DNA of 39,374 nucleotides from an uncultured Bacteroidales bacterium (GCA_902799355.1 CADCAG010000032.1:1-39374); one strand, 5' to 3'; positions 32,100 to 39,129 are shown, counted from the first letter of the stretch. The notes: generated by a model from the sequence alone, not told the origin. Numbers and translations are program-made.

Positions 32100-32175
32100 A
32101 AAACCGCTGAACTGATTTGCTAACCCGATTACGGTGCTACTCTTTCATTTCAGCGGGAGGAAATCGTTTCCTTTC
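32098..32175 (-). ncRNA. Candidate ~78-nt small RNA with its own promoter and terminator
   Basis: On the minus strand a full promoter (32182-32213) is followed by about 75 nt and then a terminator: CCGCTGAA (right arm on the plus strand, 32149-32156) pairs with TTCAGCGG (32104-32111) and is followed by six T (32103 down to 32098). Near the predicted 5' end GGAAA-CGA-TTTCC forms a small hairpin. No reading frame of note lies within. The 3' end overlaps the GH5 stop codon in antisense. The start is inferred from promoter spacing. Confidence 0.55.
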
Positions 32176-32240
32176 GTGTTGCAAAGATAAGAAGTTTTCT
32201 CTTATCTTCCAAATTTTGGAGCCTATTTTTGATGTTTTTC
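32175..32240. repeat. 66-bp direct repeat, copy 1 (promoter-bearing)
   Basis: Identical over 66 bp to 33077-33142. It contains a perfect 9-bp stem (AAGATAAGA/TCTTATCTT) and the palindromic TCCAAATTTTGGA, and carries a minus-strand promoter. Confidence 0.95.
32182..32213 (-). promoter_or_regulatory. Promoter within 66-bp repeat copy 1
   Basis: TTTG (32210-32213), a 20-nt spacer, then TATCTTTG (32182-32189), a full consensus match reading toward the small RNA and away from the ORF6N gene. Confidence 0.7.
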
Positions 32241-32348
32241 TTCCTCAACCGCACCTGCTTCAATGGTCTTTATCGCGTATGTAACAGTTATCCCCAAGAA
32301 AAGTGTTAAATTGGCTGTATAAGTAACCGTTTTCTAATTTTTTTGTTG

Positions 32349-32356
32349 TAATTTTG
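32349..32356 (+). promoter_or_regulatory. -7 element upstream of the ORF6N gene
   Basis: TAATTTTG matches TAnnTTTG, 16 nt before the ATG, so the leader would be only about 10 nt. No TTTG lies at the -33 distance. Confidence 0.4.
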
Positions 32357-32372
32357 CAGAAAATTAGTGTCA

Positions 32373-33011
32373 ATGGACTCATTAGAACCAATCAAACGAA
32401 AGATATACGAGATACGCGGGCGCAGAGTGATGTTGGATTCTGACCTTGCAGGAATGTACCAAGTTGAGACCAAAAATCTCAAAAGGGCTGTTCGAGCCAA
32501 CATCGAAAGATTCCCTGATGACTTCATGTTTGAACTCACCAAAGAGGAGTACGATTCTCTAAGGTGCAAAAATTTCACCTTAAACAATGACAGTGATACT
32601 TTGAGGTGCAAAAATCTCACCTCAAACAAAAGAGGAGGTAATCGTTACCTTCCATTTGTTTTTACACGTGAGGGCATTGCCATGCTGTCAGGACTTCTAA
32701 GGTCAGAGATTGCCGTACAGGCTAACATAAACATTATGCGTGCTTTCTTCCAGATGCAGGAAGCATTGCTCATCGTCAGCAATACGCAATTGCAGCTTGA
32801 GCAAATCCGTGCTGAAATCAAGCAGTTGCGCACGGATATGAATGATACGTTAGCTGACCAGAATGACATCAATGAGATGACACGCGCCCAACTTGAGGCT
32901 ATCAGCGATGCGCTAATGGAATTACAAAATCAAGGAAAGAATCCGCTTGCGCTTCCTGAAATTGGATATACCGCTATTCAGAAACGTAGGGAGGAAGAAG
33001 AAAAGAAATAG
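32373..33011 (+). CDS. ORF6N-domain protein (phage antirepressor-like)
   Basis: 212 residues from the ATG at 32373; a GTG two codons upstream is the alternative. Residues ~1-110 form the ORF6N domain: I-Y-E-I-R-G-R-R-V-M-L-D-S-D-L-A-G-M-Y, N-L-K-R-A-V-R-A-N-I-E-R-F-P-D-D-F-M-F-E-L, then Y-L-P-F-V-F-T-R-E-G-I-A-M-L-S. The C-terminal half is a helical coiled-coil. The domain occurs in phage and mobile-element regulators and is widespread as a solitary gene in Bacteroidetes. Between the two core parts lies a duplicated L-R-C-K-N segment (residues ~66-92). The gene sits alone between the two 66-bp repeats, which points to acquisition or mobilisation as a unit. Confidence 0.88.
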   Translation: MDSLEPIKRKIYEIRGRRVMLDSDLAGMYQVETKNLKRAVRANIERFPDDFMFELTKEEYDSLRCKNFTLNNDSDTLRCKNLTSNKRGGNRYLPFVFTREGIAMLSGLLRSEIAVQANINIMRAFFQMQEALLIVSNTQLQLEQIRAEIKQLRTDMNDTLADQNDINEMTRAQLEAISDALMELQNQGKNPLALPEIGYTAIQKRREEEEKK

Positions 33012-33076
33012 CAGATGGTTTTGCACTTCAATCAGAGTTTGGCGGTAGGTTATCACAGCGGTTCGCAGATTTCGCG

Positions 33077-33142
33077 CGTGTTGCAAAGATAAGAAGTTTT
33101 CTCTTATCTTCCAAATTTTGGAGCCTATTTTTGATGTTTTTC
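33077..33142. repeat. 66-bp direct repeat, copy 2 (promoter-bearing)
   Basis: Identical to 32175-32240. The sequences outside the repeat differ on both sides. Confidence 0.95.
33084..33115 (-). promoter_or_regulatory. Promoter within 66-bp repeat copy 2
   Basis: TTTG (33112-33115), a 20-nt spacer, then TATCTTTG (33084-33091). It reads toward the 3' end of the ORF6N gene, antisense to it. I see no terminator soon after it. Confidence 0.6.
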
Positions 33143-33208
33143 GTCCACATTTTAAAAGAATATTTCAAAAAAAATAGCATGTAAGCGCTTCTTTTCGAAA
33201 TTAATACG

Positions 33209-33216
33209 TATATTTG
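33209..33216 (+). promoter_or_regulatory. -7-like element before an orphan leader
   Basis: TATATTTG matches TAnnTTTG but no -33 TTTG is present. About 35 nt later a minimal frame ATG-AAG-AAT-TAA (33249-33260) appears, followed by the strong hairpin at 33277-33313. Confidence 0.35.
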
Positions 33217-33276
33217 CAGACAGATTATGTAATCTTAAAACTATTCTTATGAAGAATTAAGACTACATGTCAGAAC

Positions 33277-33313
33277 GCACTAAGGGCTCGCAATCGCTGC
33301 GAGCCCTTAGTGC
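33277..33313. repeat. Perfect 16-bp hairpin in an orphan leader
   Basis: GCACTAAGGGCTCGCA and TGCGAGCCCTTAGTGC form a perfect 16-bp stem with a 5-nt loop. There is no T-run after it on either strand, so it is not a classic terminator. It may be an attenuator, an RNA stabiliser or an inserted palindrome. Sequences just before and after it repeat each other (CTTAAAAC...ATGAAGAAT at about 33234-33257 and 33319-33340). Confidence 0.7.
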
Positions 33314-33331
33314 CTAACTTAAAACAATTAT

Positions 33332-33400
33332 ATGAAGAATCTACTAACCAATAAAACAATGCTTATGAAAAAACTTATTACTCTTTGTTCTTATTTCTGA
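33332..33400 (+). pseudogene. Truncated 22-codon reading frame, signal-peptide-like
   Basis: ATG at 33332, stop TGA at 33398-33400. The end reads M-K-K-L-I-T-L-C-S-Y-F, like the beginning of a signal peptide, and then stops. Right after it lies the -7 element of a promoter on the other strand. Most likely this is the left-over start of a lost gene; a leader peptide is the alternative. Confidence 0.35.
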
Positions 33401-33402
33401 TG

Positions 33403-33433
33403 CAAAGATAGTACGTTTTTCACACGCCTCCAA
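33403..33433 (-). promoter_or_regulatory. Minus-strand promoter without an obvious gene
   Basis: TTGG (33430-33433), a 19-nt spacer, then TATCTTTG (33403-33410). It reads into 33400-33150, where no minus-strand gene is seen but the 16-bp hairpin lies, so it may drive an untranslated RNA. Confidence 0.5.
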
Positions 33434-33525
33434 GTTAATGCTTCATTTCTTCATCCACTTGTTGCGACACGTCACCCATCTTGCGACAGAACCCCTTCAA
33501 ACCATCATTTCTTGTCCGAAGAAAG

Positions 33526-33556
33526 AAAAAAACGAAGGCGTGAACTCTTGCACCCC
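33526..33556 (-). terminator. Weak terminator after the VirE-family gene
   Basis: On the minus strand GGGGTG, an 8-nt loop and CACGCC, then TTCG and a run of seven T. One mismatch in the stem. Confidence 0.4.
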
Positions 33557-33561
33557 AATGT

Positions 33562-35694
33562 CTATCCCCGCTTCTTCACCTTATACTGCATGCCATCGGA
33601 CTTTCTCTGACAGTCGAATTTGTATTCTGGACGAGAAAGGATGGCACCGATTTTCTGGAATGTGGAGGGTTCTTCCTTGTAGCCGCGGAAGTGCTGTTTG
33701 AGCAGGGCGGACAGCTCTTTCAGCGTCATCCATTCGCCCTCGCCGTCGCGTGGTTTCTGGATGAGTGACAGCAGCATCTCGCCCAGTCCGCTGAGTTGTT
33801 GGTAGACGAGGTTGTGCTCCATCAGTTGGCGCTCCTCATCCTTAGTGAGCCAGTAGCGCTGGCCCTGGCTGATTTCCTCCTTCAGCTGGGCATAGAGCTG
33901 CTGGTGGTCGACAGGTGTCTGGAAGTCGATGTCGCCCGTGATGAGGGTACAGATGAAGCGACGCGAGCCTGTGGGGTCGCTCAGCGGGTGTGTCTCGTTA
34001 GTGGTGCCGATGAACGATGCATAGCGGCGATGCTGTGAGTAGGCCTTGCCGTAGGGCGGACGGTATTTCAGGTCGGCAGTAGACAGCAGGTACTTCAGCA
34101 CAATCTGCTGGCGCTGGGTAATCTTGTCGAACTCATCGAGGTTGATGAGTCCAAAGCTGGTCAGTCCGAGATTCAGGTCCGACTCGTTCTTGAAGTTGAT
34201 GCGGTCGTTGTAGTAGTCCATCACCTCACGAGGCATGAGGATGCGACAGAAGCTCGACTTACCACAGCCCTGGCGACCTATTAAAAGAGGTACGAGGGCA
34301 TTACCCGTCAGCTGACCCTTGCCCAGCCACATGGCAACCATCGAGCGCATCCACAGGTGGAACAGGTGGGGCCACTCATGGTAGTCCGTGGGGATGCGCT
34401 GAGCCAGCGACGTCACACGATCCTTGCCGTCCCAGCGAGGCAGACGCTCCAGCCACTCGTTCAGCGGGTCGTAGGGCGTGATATCCTCGGAGTTGACGAA
34501 GCGTCGGATGTCCTTGTCCCAACAGCGGATGCCCTGCTCCAGTGCTCGCATGGTGATAGAGTTACGCACCTCCTCCGTCAGGTCCTGGTAGGAGAAGCCG
34601 ATGCCTGTGCGAGGACGGTATTCCGCCACCCCTCGCATCACGTTCTTGCGGAGGTCGTAGTTCTCTGTGAGGAACGTGTTGATCTTCAGCGTCAACAGCG
34701 TCTCGGCGGGTACATTGCGTGTCAGCTGTATGCCACGCTTCTCCACCATCTTCTGCATGTGTTCGTCGCGATAGACGTTCTCGAAGGTCTTGTTGACCAG
34801 CATCTCGTCGCTGTTCAGCCACGAGCGCAGTCGCGTCAGGTGCTGGGCAACGCCCATCGGTATGCCCGTCTCCAGACAGTATTGCGCCAGCAGCGTCAGC
34901 ACGCTATGGCGACGCAGGTCATTGTCGCCGATGCCTTGCGTGGCGTCCAACGCCTTGGTCATGTTGAACTCATAGGCGGTATGCATCGAGACATAGCGCT
35001 CGTGGTCGTCAGTCAGCGGCTGTCTGGTGGCACGGCGCAACGTCTTCTCCGTGGGTTTCTCGGCCTTGGCGTAGATGACTGCGGCGTCAGGATTATAGTA
35101 GACGCCAGGATCGCTGGACATGTAGCAGATGCGGTTGACCAGCGGCTCCTGCTTCTCGATGGTCACGCCCAGCTGACCATTATAGATGAGGCGTGCCCGC
35201 TCGTAGAGGTTCTCGTGGAACAGGGCGATGGTGGCAGAATCAGTGGGCAGAGACTCTGACTCCCCACCCGTCTGCAGAGGTTGGCTCCCCTGACAAATAA
35301 TCTTCACCGACTGTCCGTCAGCTCCGACGAATGTCAGCAGCGTGTGGGGAATCTCTGCGGCACCCTGACGGATGGCCTCAGCCTCCTCACGACCCGTCAG
35401 GTTGTTGACCTCCAGCAGCACCAGACCCGTATATGATAAGGTGGTACGCTGGCCTTGACGGTTCTCCAGCTCCAGGGCAAACAGGATGCGAGGCAGCGCC
35501 TTTGTGTATTCTTCGATGCCCTCCATCTCACCATCAATATTACGGCGGATTTCCAGTACCGGATAGTAGGTACGCAGGTGCCGAATCTGCTCAGAGAACT
35601 TACCCTGACGGATCTGCTCCGCCAGCTCTTCTATGTTCATCAGGCGCAGCGTCTCCTTGTCTGCCGCCTTCTTCATCACTGTAATTCGTGTCAT
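33562..35694 (-). CDS. VirE/BT4734-family primase-helicase-like protein
   Basis: 710 residues. The N-terminal part (~40-150) fits the BT4734-like domain (Y-T-G-L-V-L-L-E-V-N-N-L and F-V-G-A-D-G-Q-S-V-K-I), related in arrangement to primase-like folds. The C-terminal part (~340-600) is the VirE P-loop ATPase: W-D-G-K-D-R-V-x-x-L-A-x-R-I-P, Walker A G-R-Q-G-C-G-K-S-S near 468-477, Walker B L-I-N-L-D-E-F-D near 516-523, and F-I-G-T-T-N-E (sensor-like) with G-S-R-R-F. Such proteins occur in many copies on Bacteroidetes chromosomes and mobile elements; their job is unknown, but the architecture resembles phage or plasmid replication proteins. ATG at 35694 follows a full promoter; ATG at 35676 is an alternative. 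It stands alone, with a GTAAC/GTTAC hairpin array upstream. Confidence 0.88.
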   Translation of the reverse strand: MTRITVMKKAADKETLRLMNIEELAEQIRQGKFSEQIRHLRTYYPVLEIRRNIDGEMEGIEEYTKALPRILFALELENRQGQRTTLSYTGLVLLEVNNLTGREEAEAIRQGAAEIPHTLLTFVGADGQSVKIICQGSQPLQTGGESESLPTDSATIALFHENLYERARLIYNGQLGVTIEKQEPLVNRICYMSSDPGVYYNPDAAVIYAKAEKPTEKTLRRATRQPLTDDHERYVSMHTAYEFNMTKALDATQGIGDNDLRRHSVLTLLAQYCLETGIPMGVAQHLTRLRSWLNSDEMLVNKTFENVYRDEHMQKMVEKRGIQLTRNVPAETLLTLKINTFLTENYDLRKNVMRGVAEYRPRTGIGFSYQDLTEEVRNSITMRALEQGIRCWDKDIRRFVNSEDITPYDPLNEWLERLPRWDGKDRVTSLAQRIPTDYHEWPHLFHLWMRSMVAMWLGKGQLTGNALVPLLIGRQGCGKSSFCRILMPREVMDYYNDRINFKNESDLNLGLTSFGLINLDEFDKITQRQQIVLKYLLSTADLKYRPPYGKAYSQHRRYASFIGTTNETHPLSDPTGSRRFICTLITGDIDFQTPVDHQQLYAQLKEEISQGQRYWLTKDEERQLMEHNLVYQQLSGLGEMLLSLIQKPRDGEGEWMTLKELSALLKQHFRGYKEEPSTFQKIGAILSRPEYKFDCQRKSDGMQYKVKKRG

Positions 35695-35722
35695 ATCATT
35701 TCATTTCAATGGTTAGTGAGTG

Positions 35723-35754
35723 CAAAGATAGCAAAAATTTCGCTCATCTCCAAA
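35723..35754 (-). promoter_or_regulatory. Promoter of the VirE-family gene
   Basis: TTTG (35751-35754), a 20-nt spacer, then TATCTTTG (35723-35730), a full match. The leader to the ATG at 35694 is about 20 nt. Both hexamers and the spacing are the same as in the 66-bp repeats. Confidence 0.75.
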
Positions 35755-35787
35755 CTTTTTTGCCCTCAAAAGAGTAAAAAAGTGGGT

Positions 35788-36215
35788 TAAGCCTACATGA
35801 CATCACCTAACACATTGGTATTTCGATATTTAACTTATGTACCATTACCTTTCAAACCTACATGAATGGTACATAAACGGCCGTTTTTACCCCATTTTCG
35901 GCAGTAGTTAGCTCTGTAACGACTCGTTACCAGGCTGGTAACTCACTGTTATTAGCCTTGTAACTGCCTGTAACTAAGTCAGTAACACATAGTAACCAGG
36001 CTGGTTACTGTCAGTAACCAAAATTGTTACGGAGTGGAACATTTTGTATAACAGCAAGTTACAGCGTTTTCTTGTAAATATCTATTACTTATTCTCAATT
36101 TTATGAAGGCTTCATGTAGGCTTATGTACCCTTACAGAGCAAGGGTACATGGCTTATCTTTCGTTACATCAGCAAGTTAACATGCTCCATGTAGGCTAAA
36201 GCCACTTTTTAGTAA
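35788..36215. repeat. GTAAC/GTTAC word array with hairpins, framed by an inverted repeat
   Basis: Between about 35915 and 36215 I count eight GTAAC and five GTTAC. Several pair up: GTAACCAG-G-CTGGTTAC (35992-36008), GTTACTG-T-CAGTAAC just after it, and GTAAC-GACTC-GTTAC near 35916. TAAGCCTACATGA (35788-35800) returns inverted as TCATGTAGGCTTA (36112-36124), and a third CATGTAGGCT lies near 36189. GTACAT/ATGTAC words are interspersed. No gene is seen in 35760-36270. Confidence 0.8.
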
Positions 36216-36272
36216 CATCGGTGAGAAAAAAAATTCCTATCTGCAGGATTTCTATAATTTCCTGGCCATTTA

Positions 36273-36304
36273 TTTGGTCGTATTAGAAGATTTTTGTACC
36301 TTTG
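36273..36304 (+). promoter_or_regulatory. Promoter of the hipBA operon
   Basis: TTTG (36273-36276), a 20-nt spacer, then TACCTTTG (36297-36304), a full consensus match, with about 48 nt to the hipB start. Confidence 0.75.
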
Positions 36305-36310
36305 CAACGA

Positions 36311-36366
36311 ATAATATATGATGCATAAAACAAAATATTGCTGATTTACACATAATATATGACGCA
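36311..36366 (+). promoter_or_regulatory. Paired ATAATATATGAyGCA repeats, candidate HipB operator
   Basis: ATAATATATGATGCA (36311-36325) and ATAATATATGACGCA (36352-36366) differ at one base. They lie between the promoter and the start of hipB, the second one covering the start codon. HipB-type antitoxins repress their own operon by binding repeated sites near the promoter, so an operator is a reasonable guess. The first copy also begins an 8-codon reading frame (ATG at 36319, stop at 36343-36345). Confidence 0.4.
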
Positions 36367-36673
36367 GAACAGATTTGTATTTGACCCCTATCCGCTGGCG
36401 GTTACCATGCAACGGCTGGCGGAGAATCTGAAGACCAGGCGATTGGAGAAAAAGCTGTCGACCAAGAGCCTGGCAGAGATGAGTGGCGTGCCTGCGTCAA
36501 GCATTCAGCGCTTCGAACTGAAACATGCCATCTCGCTGGAGTCGTACGTCAAGCTGGCAAAGGCCTTAGGCTATTCGGAAGAGATTATGCAGCTGTTGTC
36601 AGAACCGAAATACGACACGATGGAAGAACTGCTGGAGATTAACAAGAACCGTAAAAGGAAGCGTGGCGTATGA
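36359..36673 (+). CDS. hipB: HipB-like antitoxin, Xre-family DNA-binding protein
   Basis: 104 residues. A helix-turn-helix of the Xre type spans about 22-75 (A-E-N-L-K-T-R-R-L-E-K-K-L-S-T-K-S-L-A-E-M-S-G-V-P-A-S-S-I-Q). The gene overlaps hipA by 4 nt (ATGA), the usual order antitoxin-toxin. By analogy with known HipB proteins it should bind and neutralise HipA and repress the operon. Confidence 0.88.
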   Translation: MTQNRFVFDPYPLAVTMQRLAENLKTRRLEKKLSTKSLAEMSGVPASSIQRFELKHAISLESYVKLAKALGYSEEIMQLLSEPKYDTMEELLEINKNRKRKRGV

Positions 36674-37761
36674 TACAGGATGTGAATGCGGTGAGCGTGA
36701 TGTACCACGGGCGCAAGGTTGGCACCTTGTCTGTAGCAGGACGTGGCACCTGCCAGTTCGAGTACGACAAGGAGTGGCTGGCAGGCGGTTTTTCCATTTC
36801 TCCGCTCCAGCTGCCCTTAAAGGCTGGTCTCTTTACAGCAGACTATGTACCCTTTGGTGGTAACTTTGGTGTTTTTGAAGACAGCCTTCCTGGTGGCTAT
36901 GGTGAGTATCTGTTGCTGAAAGTCCTTAGGAAGTCAGGCATAAACTATCAGTCACTCTCACCTGTCCAGCGGTTAAGTCTGATTGGCAGCTCTGGCATGG
37001 GAGCGTTATGCTATGTGCCTGAGAATAGTGTATTGCCAGACAATGCAGAAGCATCGTTGGACGAAATGCAACAGATGGCTCTTGACGTGTTATCAGAGAG
37101 AACAGACGAGTATGCTGACACCTTGTATTTTAAGAGTGGTAATTCTGGTGGTGCTCGTCCGAAGGTTCTCATCCACGATACTGACGGGCACTGGCTGGTG
37201 AAGTTCCGCCATACCTATGATCCTAAGGACATTGGACTGCAGGAGTACCATTATAATAAGGTGGCAAGAGCATGCGGCATCGACGTGCCTGACTTCAAGC
37301 TGATGGAAGGAAAGTATTTCGCTGTGCGTCGCTTTGACATTGAAGATGGTGTGCGTCTGCATGTCGCTACGGCCAGTGGTCTGCTGAACGAGCCCATCAC
37401 ACCTCCCAAGATGGACTACCATAGTCTATTGCAACTGACAGGCTATCTGACGCAGTCGGTAGAAGTTGTAGAGCAGCAGTTCAGACGCATGATCTTCAAT
37501 GTATACTCACACAATTTCGACGACCATGCCCGCAATTTCAGCTTTATCTGCCGTGATGGCGAATGGTCGTTGGCACCTGCTTACGATCTGACCTACGACA
37601 ATACGCTGGGAGAGCATGCTACGACAGTCAACTTCCAGGGATTGCCCAGCGATGAGGACATGATAACGGTAGGAACTAACGCCCATCTTGCTCCTCAGCG
37701 CTGTCGCGAGGTAATAGAAGAAATCAGAGAAACAACAAAGGAATTACAGCAGTATTTTTAA
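36670..37761 (+). CDS. hipA: HipA-like serine/threonine kinase toxin
   Basis: 363 residues with the N-terminal HipA 'couple' domain (~1-110, L-F-x-D-x-L-P-x-G style P-G-G-Y-G) and a kinase-like C-terminal domain. Catalytic motifs are intact: the phosphate-binding loop S-G-N-S-G-G-A-R-P-K near 155-164, L-V-K-F (ATP lysine) near 176, N-F-D-D-H-A-R-N near 281-290 (catalytic Asp and metal Asn) and P-A-Y-D-L near 303. E. coli HipA is longer (~440) and phosphorylates glutamyl-tRNA synthetase, causing growth arrest; other HipA lineages have other targets, so the target here is open. It is one undivided gene, not the split HipS/HipT form. Confidence 0.88.
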   Translation: MIQDVNAVSVMYHGRKVGTLSVAGRGTCQFEYDKEWLAGGFSISPLQLPLKAGLFTADYVPFGGNFGVFEDSLPGGYGEYLLLKVLRKSGINYQSLSPVQRLSLIGSSGMGALCYVPENSVLPDNAEASLDEMQQMALDVLSERTDEYADTLYFKSGNSGGARPKVLIHDTDGHWLVKFRHTYDPKDIGLQEYHYNKVARACGIDVPDFKLMEGKYFAVRRFDIEDGVRLHVATASGLLNEPITPPKMDYHSLLQLTGYLTQSVEVVEQQFRRMIFNVYSHNFDDHARNFSFICRDGEWSLAPAYDLTYDNTLGEHATTVNFQGLPSDEDMITVGTNAHLAPQRCREVIEEIRETTKELQQYF

Positions 37762-37773
37762 TCGAATCAACTT

Positions 37774-38238
37774 ATGAAACACAATACATCAACCATCTAT
37801 CCCTCCACATTGGAGGAGGCCTATAAGGCTCGCGACCCACACTATCTGGTATGCTTCCGCGATGAGTGTCCACTGCGCAGCAGCTGTCTGCACTATGCCT
37901 GTGGCGAGTATGTCGACAAGGAGTACTACTTTGTCGAGGCTGTCAATCCACGCTACCCCAAGGTGGCTACGTCGGAGTGTTCCGTCTATCGAAAGAACGA
38001 GACGCAGATGATGAAGACGGGACTGACGAAGTTCTACGAACAGATGACCAGCAAGCAGGAGCGCGCCATCCGTGCCCACCTCATCAGCCACTACAACCGT
38101 AAGGTGTACTACTGGCTACGCAACGGTGTGAAGACCATTACCCCTAAGGACCAGCAATTCATCGAGGACGTCTGTCGCCAACACGGCTACAACGGCCCCT
38201 TCGTCTACGACGGAGAGCATCTGGAATGGGTGTGGTGA
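37774..38238 (+). CDS. DUF6078-like cysteine-rich protein, third gene of the hipBA operon
   Basis: 154 residues, soluble, no signal peptide. Five cysteines cluster near the N-terminus (Cys27, 32, 38, 43, 69), two of them in a C-P-L-R-S-S-C segment, suggesting a metal site. The C-terminal half is basic and helical (K-V-Y-Y-W-L-R-N-G-V). I match it from memory to the DUF6078 family of Bacteroidales, which has no known function. It begins 13 nt after hipA in the same direction, so it is probably co-transcribed with the toxin-antitoxin pair. Confidence 0.65.
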   Translation: MKHNTSTIYPSTLEEAYKARDPHYLVCFRDECPLRSSCLHYACGEYVDKEYYFVEAVNPRYPKVATSECSVYRKNETQMMKTGLTKFYEQMTSKQERAIRAHLISHYNRKVYYWLRNGVKTITPKDQQFIEDVCRQHGYNGPFVYDGEHLEWVW

Positions 38239-38330
38239 GACGAAATGTGTTAGCTCCTACCCTTTCTTAATAAGATTATTACTCTTCTAATAGCATTTTC
38301 TTGATGAAGCACCAACGACGATTGCTTTTT

Positions 38331-39101
38331 TCATTCCTTCAGATTGTTTTCCCATTCTTGATGGAGTCTGTTCCACTTCTCGCTATGGGCACCCAAAGCA
38401 CCAATCTGGCGAGGGTGTGCTAATGGAAGAACCTTTATTTTCCGATTGTCGATGGTGACATCGGTAGCTGTTCCATAGCCATATAAGTCAACATATTCCT
38501 GCAGGGATGTATATGGAACGTCAGCCACCTCATTCAGGAACTGAGCAATGGGAATATCGCCAAGGAGGATTAGCAGGCTGGCCTGTGATTCCTGCAACTC
38601 TGACAGGATTTCCTGGCAACGCTCTTTGTTGCAAAATTCTGTTGGGCGATTTGGAATGGTCACTTCATTGAGGCCATACTTCTCTATTAATGGGTTATAT
38701 TTTTCCTCGATCACTTTCACCTGACCAGAGTTAAGTCGTGTCTCAGGAAGAAGGTCGCAAAGCCATGCATCTTTCCTTGTGTACCCTAAAGTACCAAGGA
38801 TATGCTCGTCGAGAACTTTTGCAGAAGGGCCATTGAGATGACTGCCTGCAGGTTCCAATGTGCCGACCTCTTCGGGAATGGAAATCTTACTGATGATTTC
38901 TTTTGCTTCCTCGATGTTGCCATCCCAGAAAATGCGTGGCTCACTTGCTACGGCAAGAGCTGTGCAAACAGTTTTGCCGTCTTTCTTCCAGCGAGCATGA
39001 ACGGCACTGGCATAGACACCAAGAACGAAAATTTTCTTGGGCGTGCGGTCTTGCTGAACTAAAGGTTTGACCGTCTGGCCAAAAGGATACTGATAACTCA
39101 T
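38331..39101 (-). CDS. Uracil-DNA-glycosylase-superfamily-like protein
   Basis: 256 residues, no signal peptide. Early V-L-G-V-Y-A-S-A-V-H-A-R-W, a middle L-L-I-L-L-G-D-I-P-I-A-Q-F and a late V-L-P-L-A-H-P-R-Q-I-G segment are placed like the water-activating, strand and H-P-S motifs of uracil-DNA glycosylases, but the catalytic sequence G-x-D-P-Y or G-E-A-P-G is not present. The superfamily call therefore rests on overall pattern. It could be a divergent glycosylase or a related protein with another nucleotide-binding job. Convergent with the DUF6078-like gene, with 92 nt between them and no clear terminator. Confidence 0.5.
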   Translation of the reverse strand: MSYQYPFGQTVKPLVQQDRTPKKIFVLGVYASAVHARWKKDGKTVCTALAVASEPRIFWDGNIEEAKEIISKISIPEEVGTLEPAGSHLNGPSAKVLDEHILGTLGYTRKDAWLCDLLPETRLNSGQVKVIEEKYNPLIEKYGLNEVTIPNRPTEFCNKERCQEILSELQESQASLLILLGDIPIAQFLNEVADVPYTSLQEYVDLYGYGTATDVTIDNRKIKVLPLAHPRQIGALGAHSEKWNRLHQEWENNLKE

Positions 39102-39121
39102 GTTTCTTCGTTGTTTGCATG

Positions 39122-39129
39122 CAAAGGTA
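39122..39129 (-). promoter_or_regulatory. -7 element upstream of the glycosylase-like gene
   Basis: On the minus strand TACCTTTG, a full match to TAnnTTTG, about 20 nt before the ATG at 39101. The -33 region is T-rich but lacks TTTG. Confidence 0.45.

Noticed and set aside
34357-35259. 300-codon plus-strand frame opposite the VirE gene
   Set aside because: Shadow of the GC-rich VirE coding strand; sequence is low in conserved motifs.
35880-36215. CRISPR array or tRNA cluster
   Set aside because: The repeated word is only 5 bp with irregular spacing, and no cloverleaf can be drawn.
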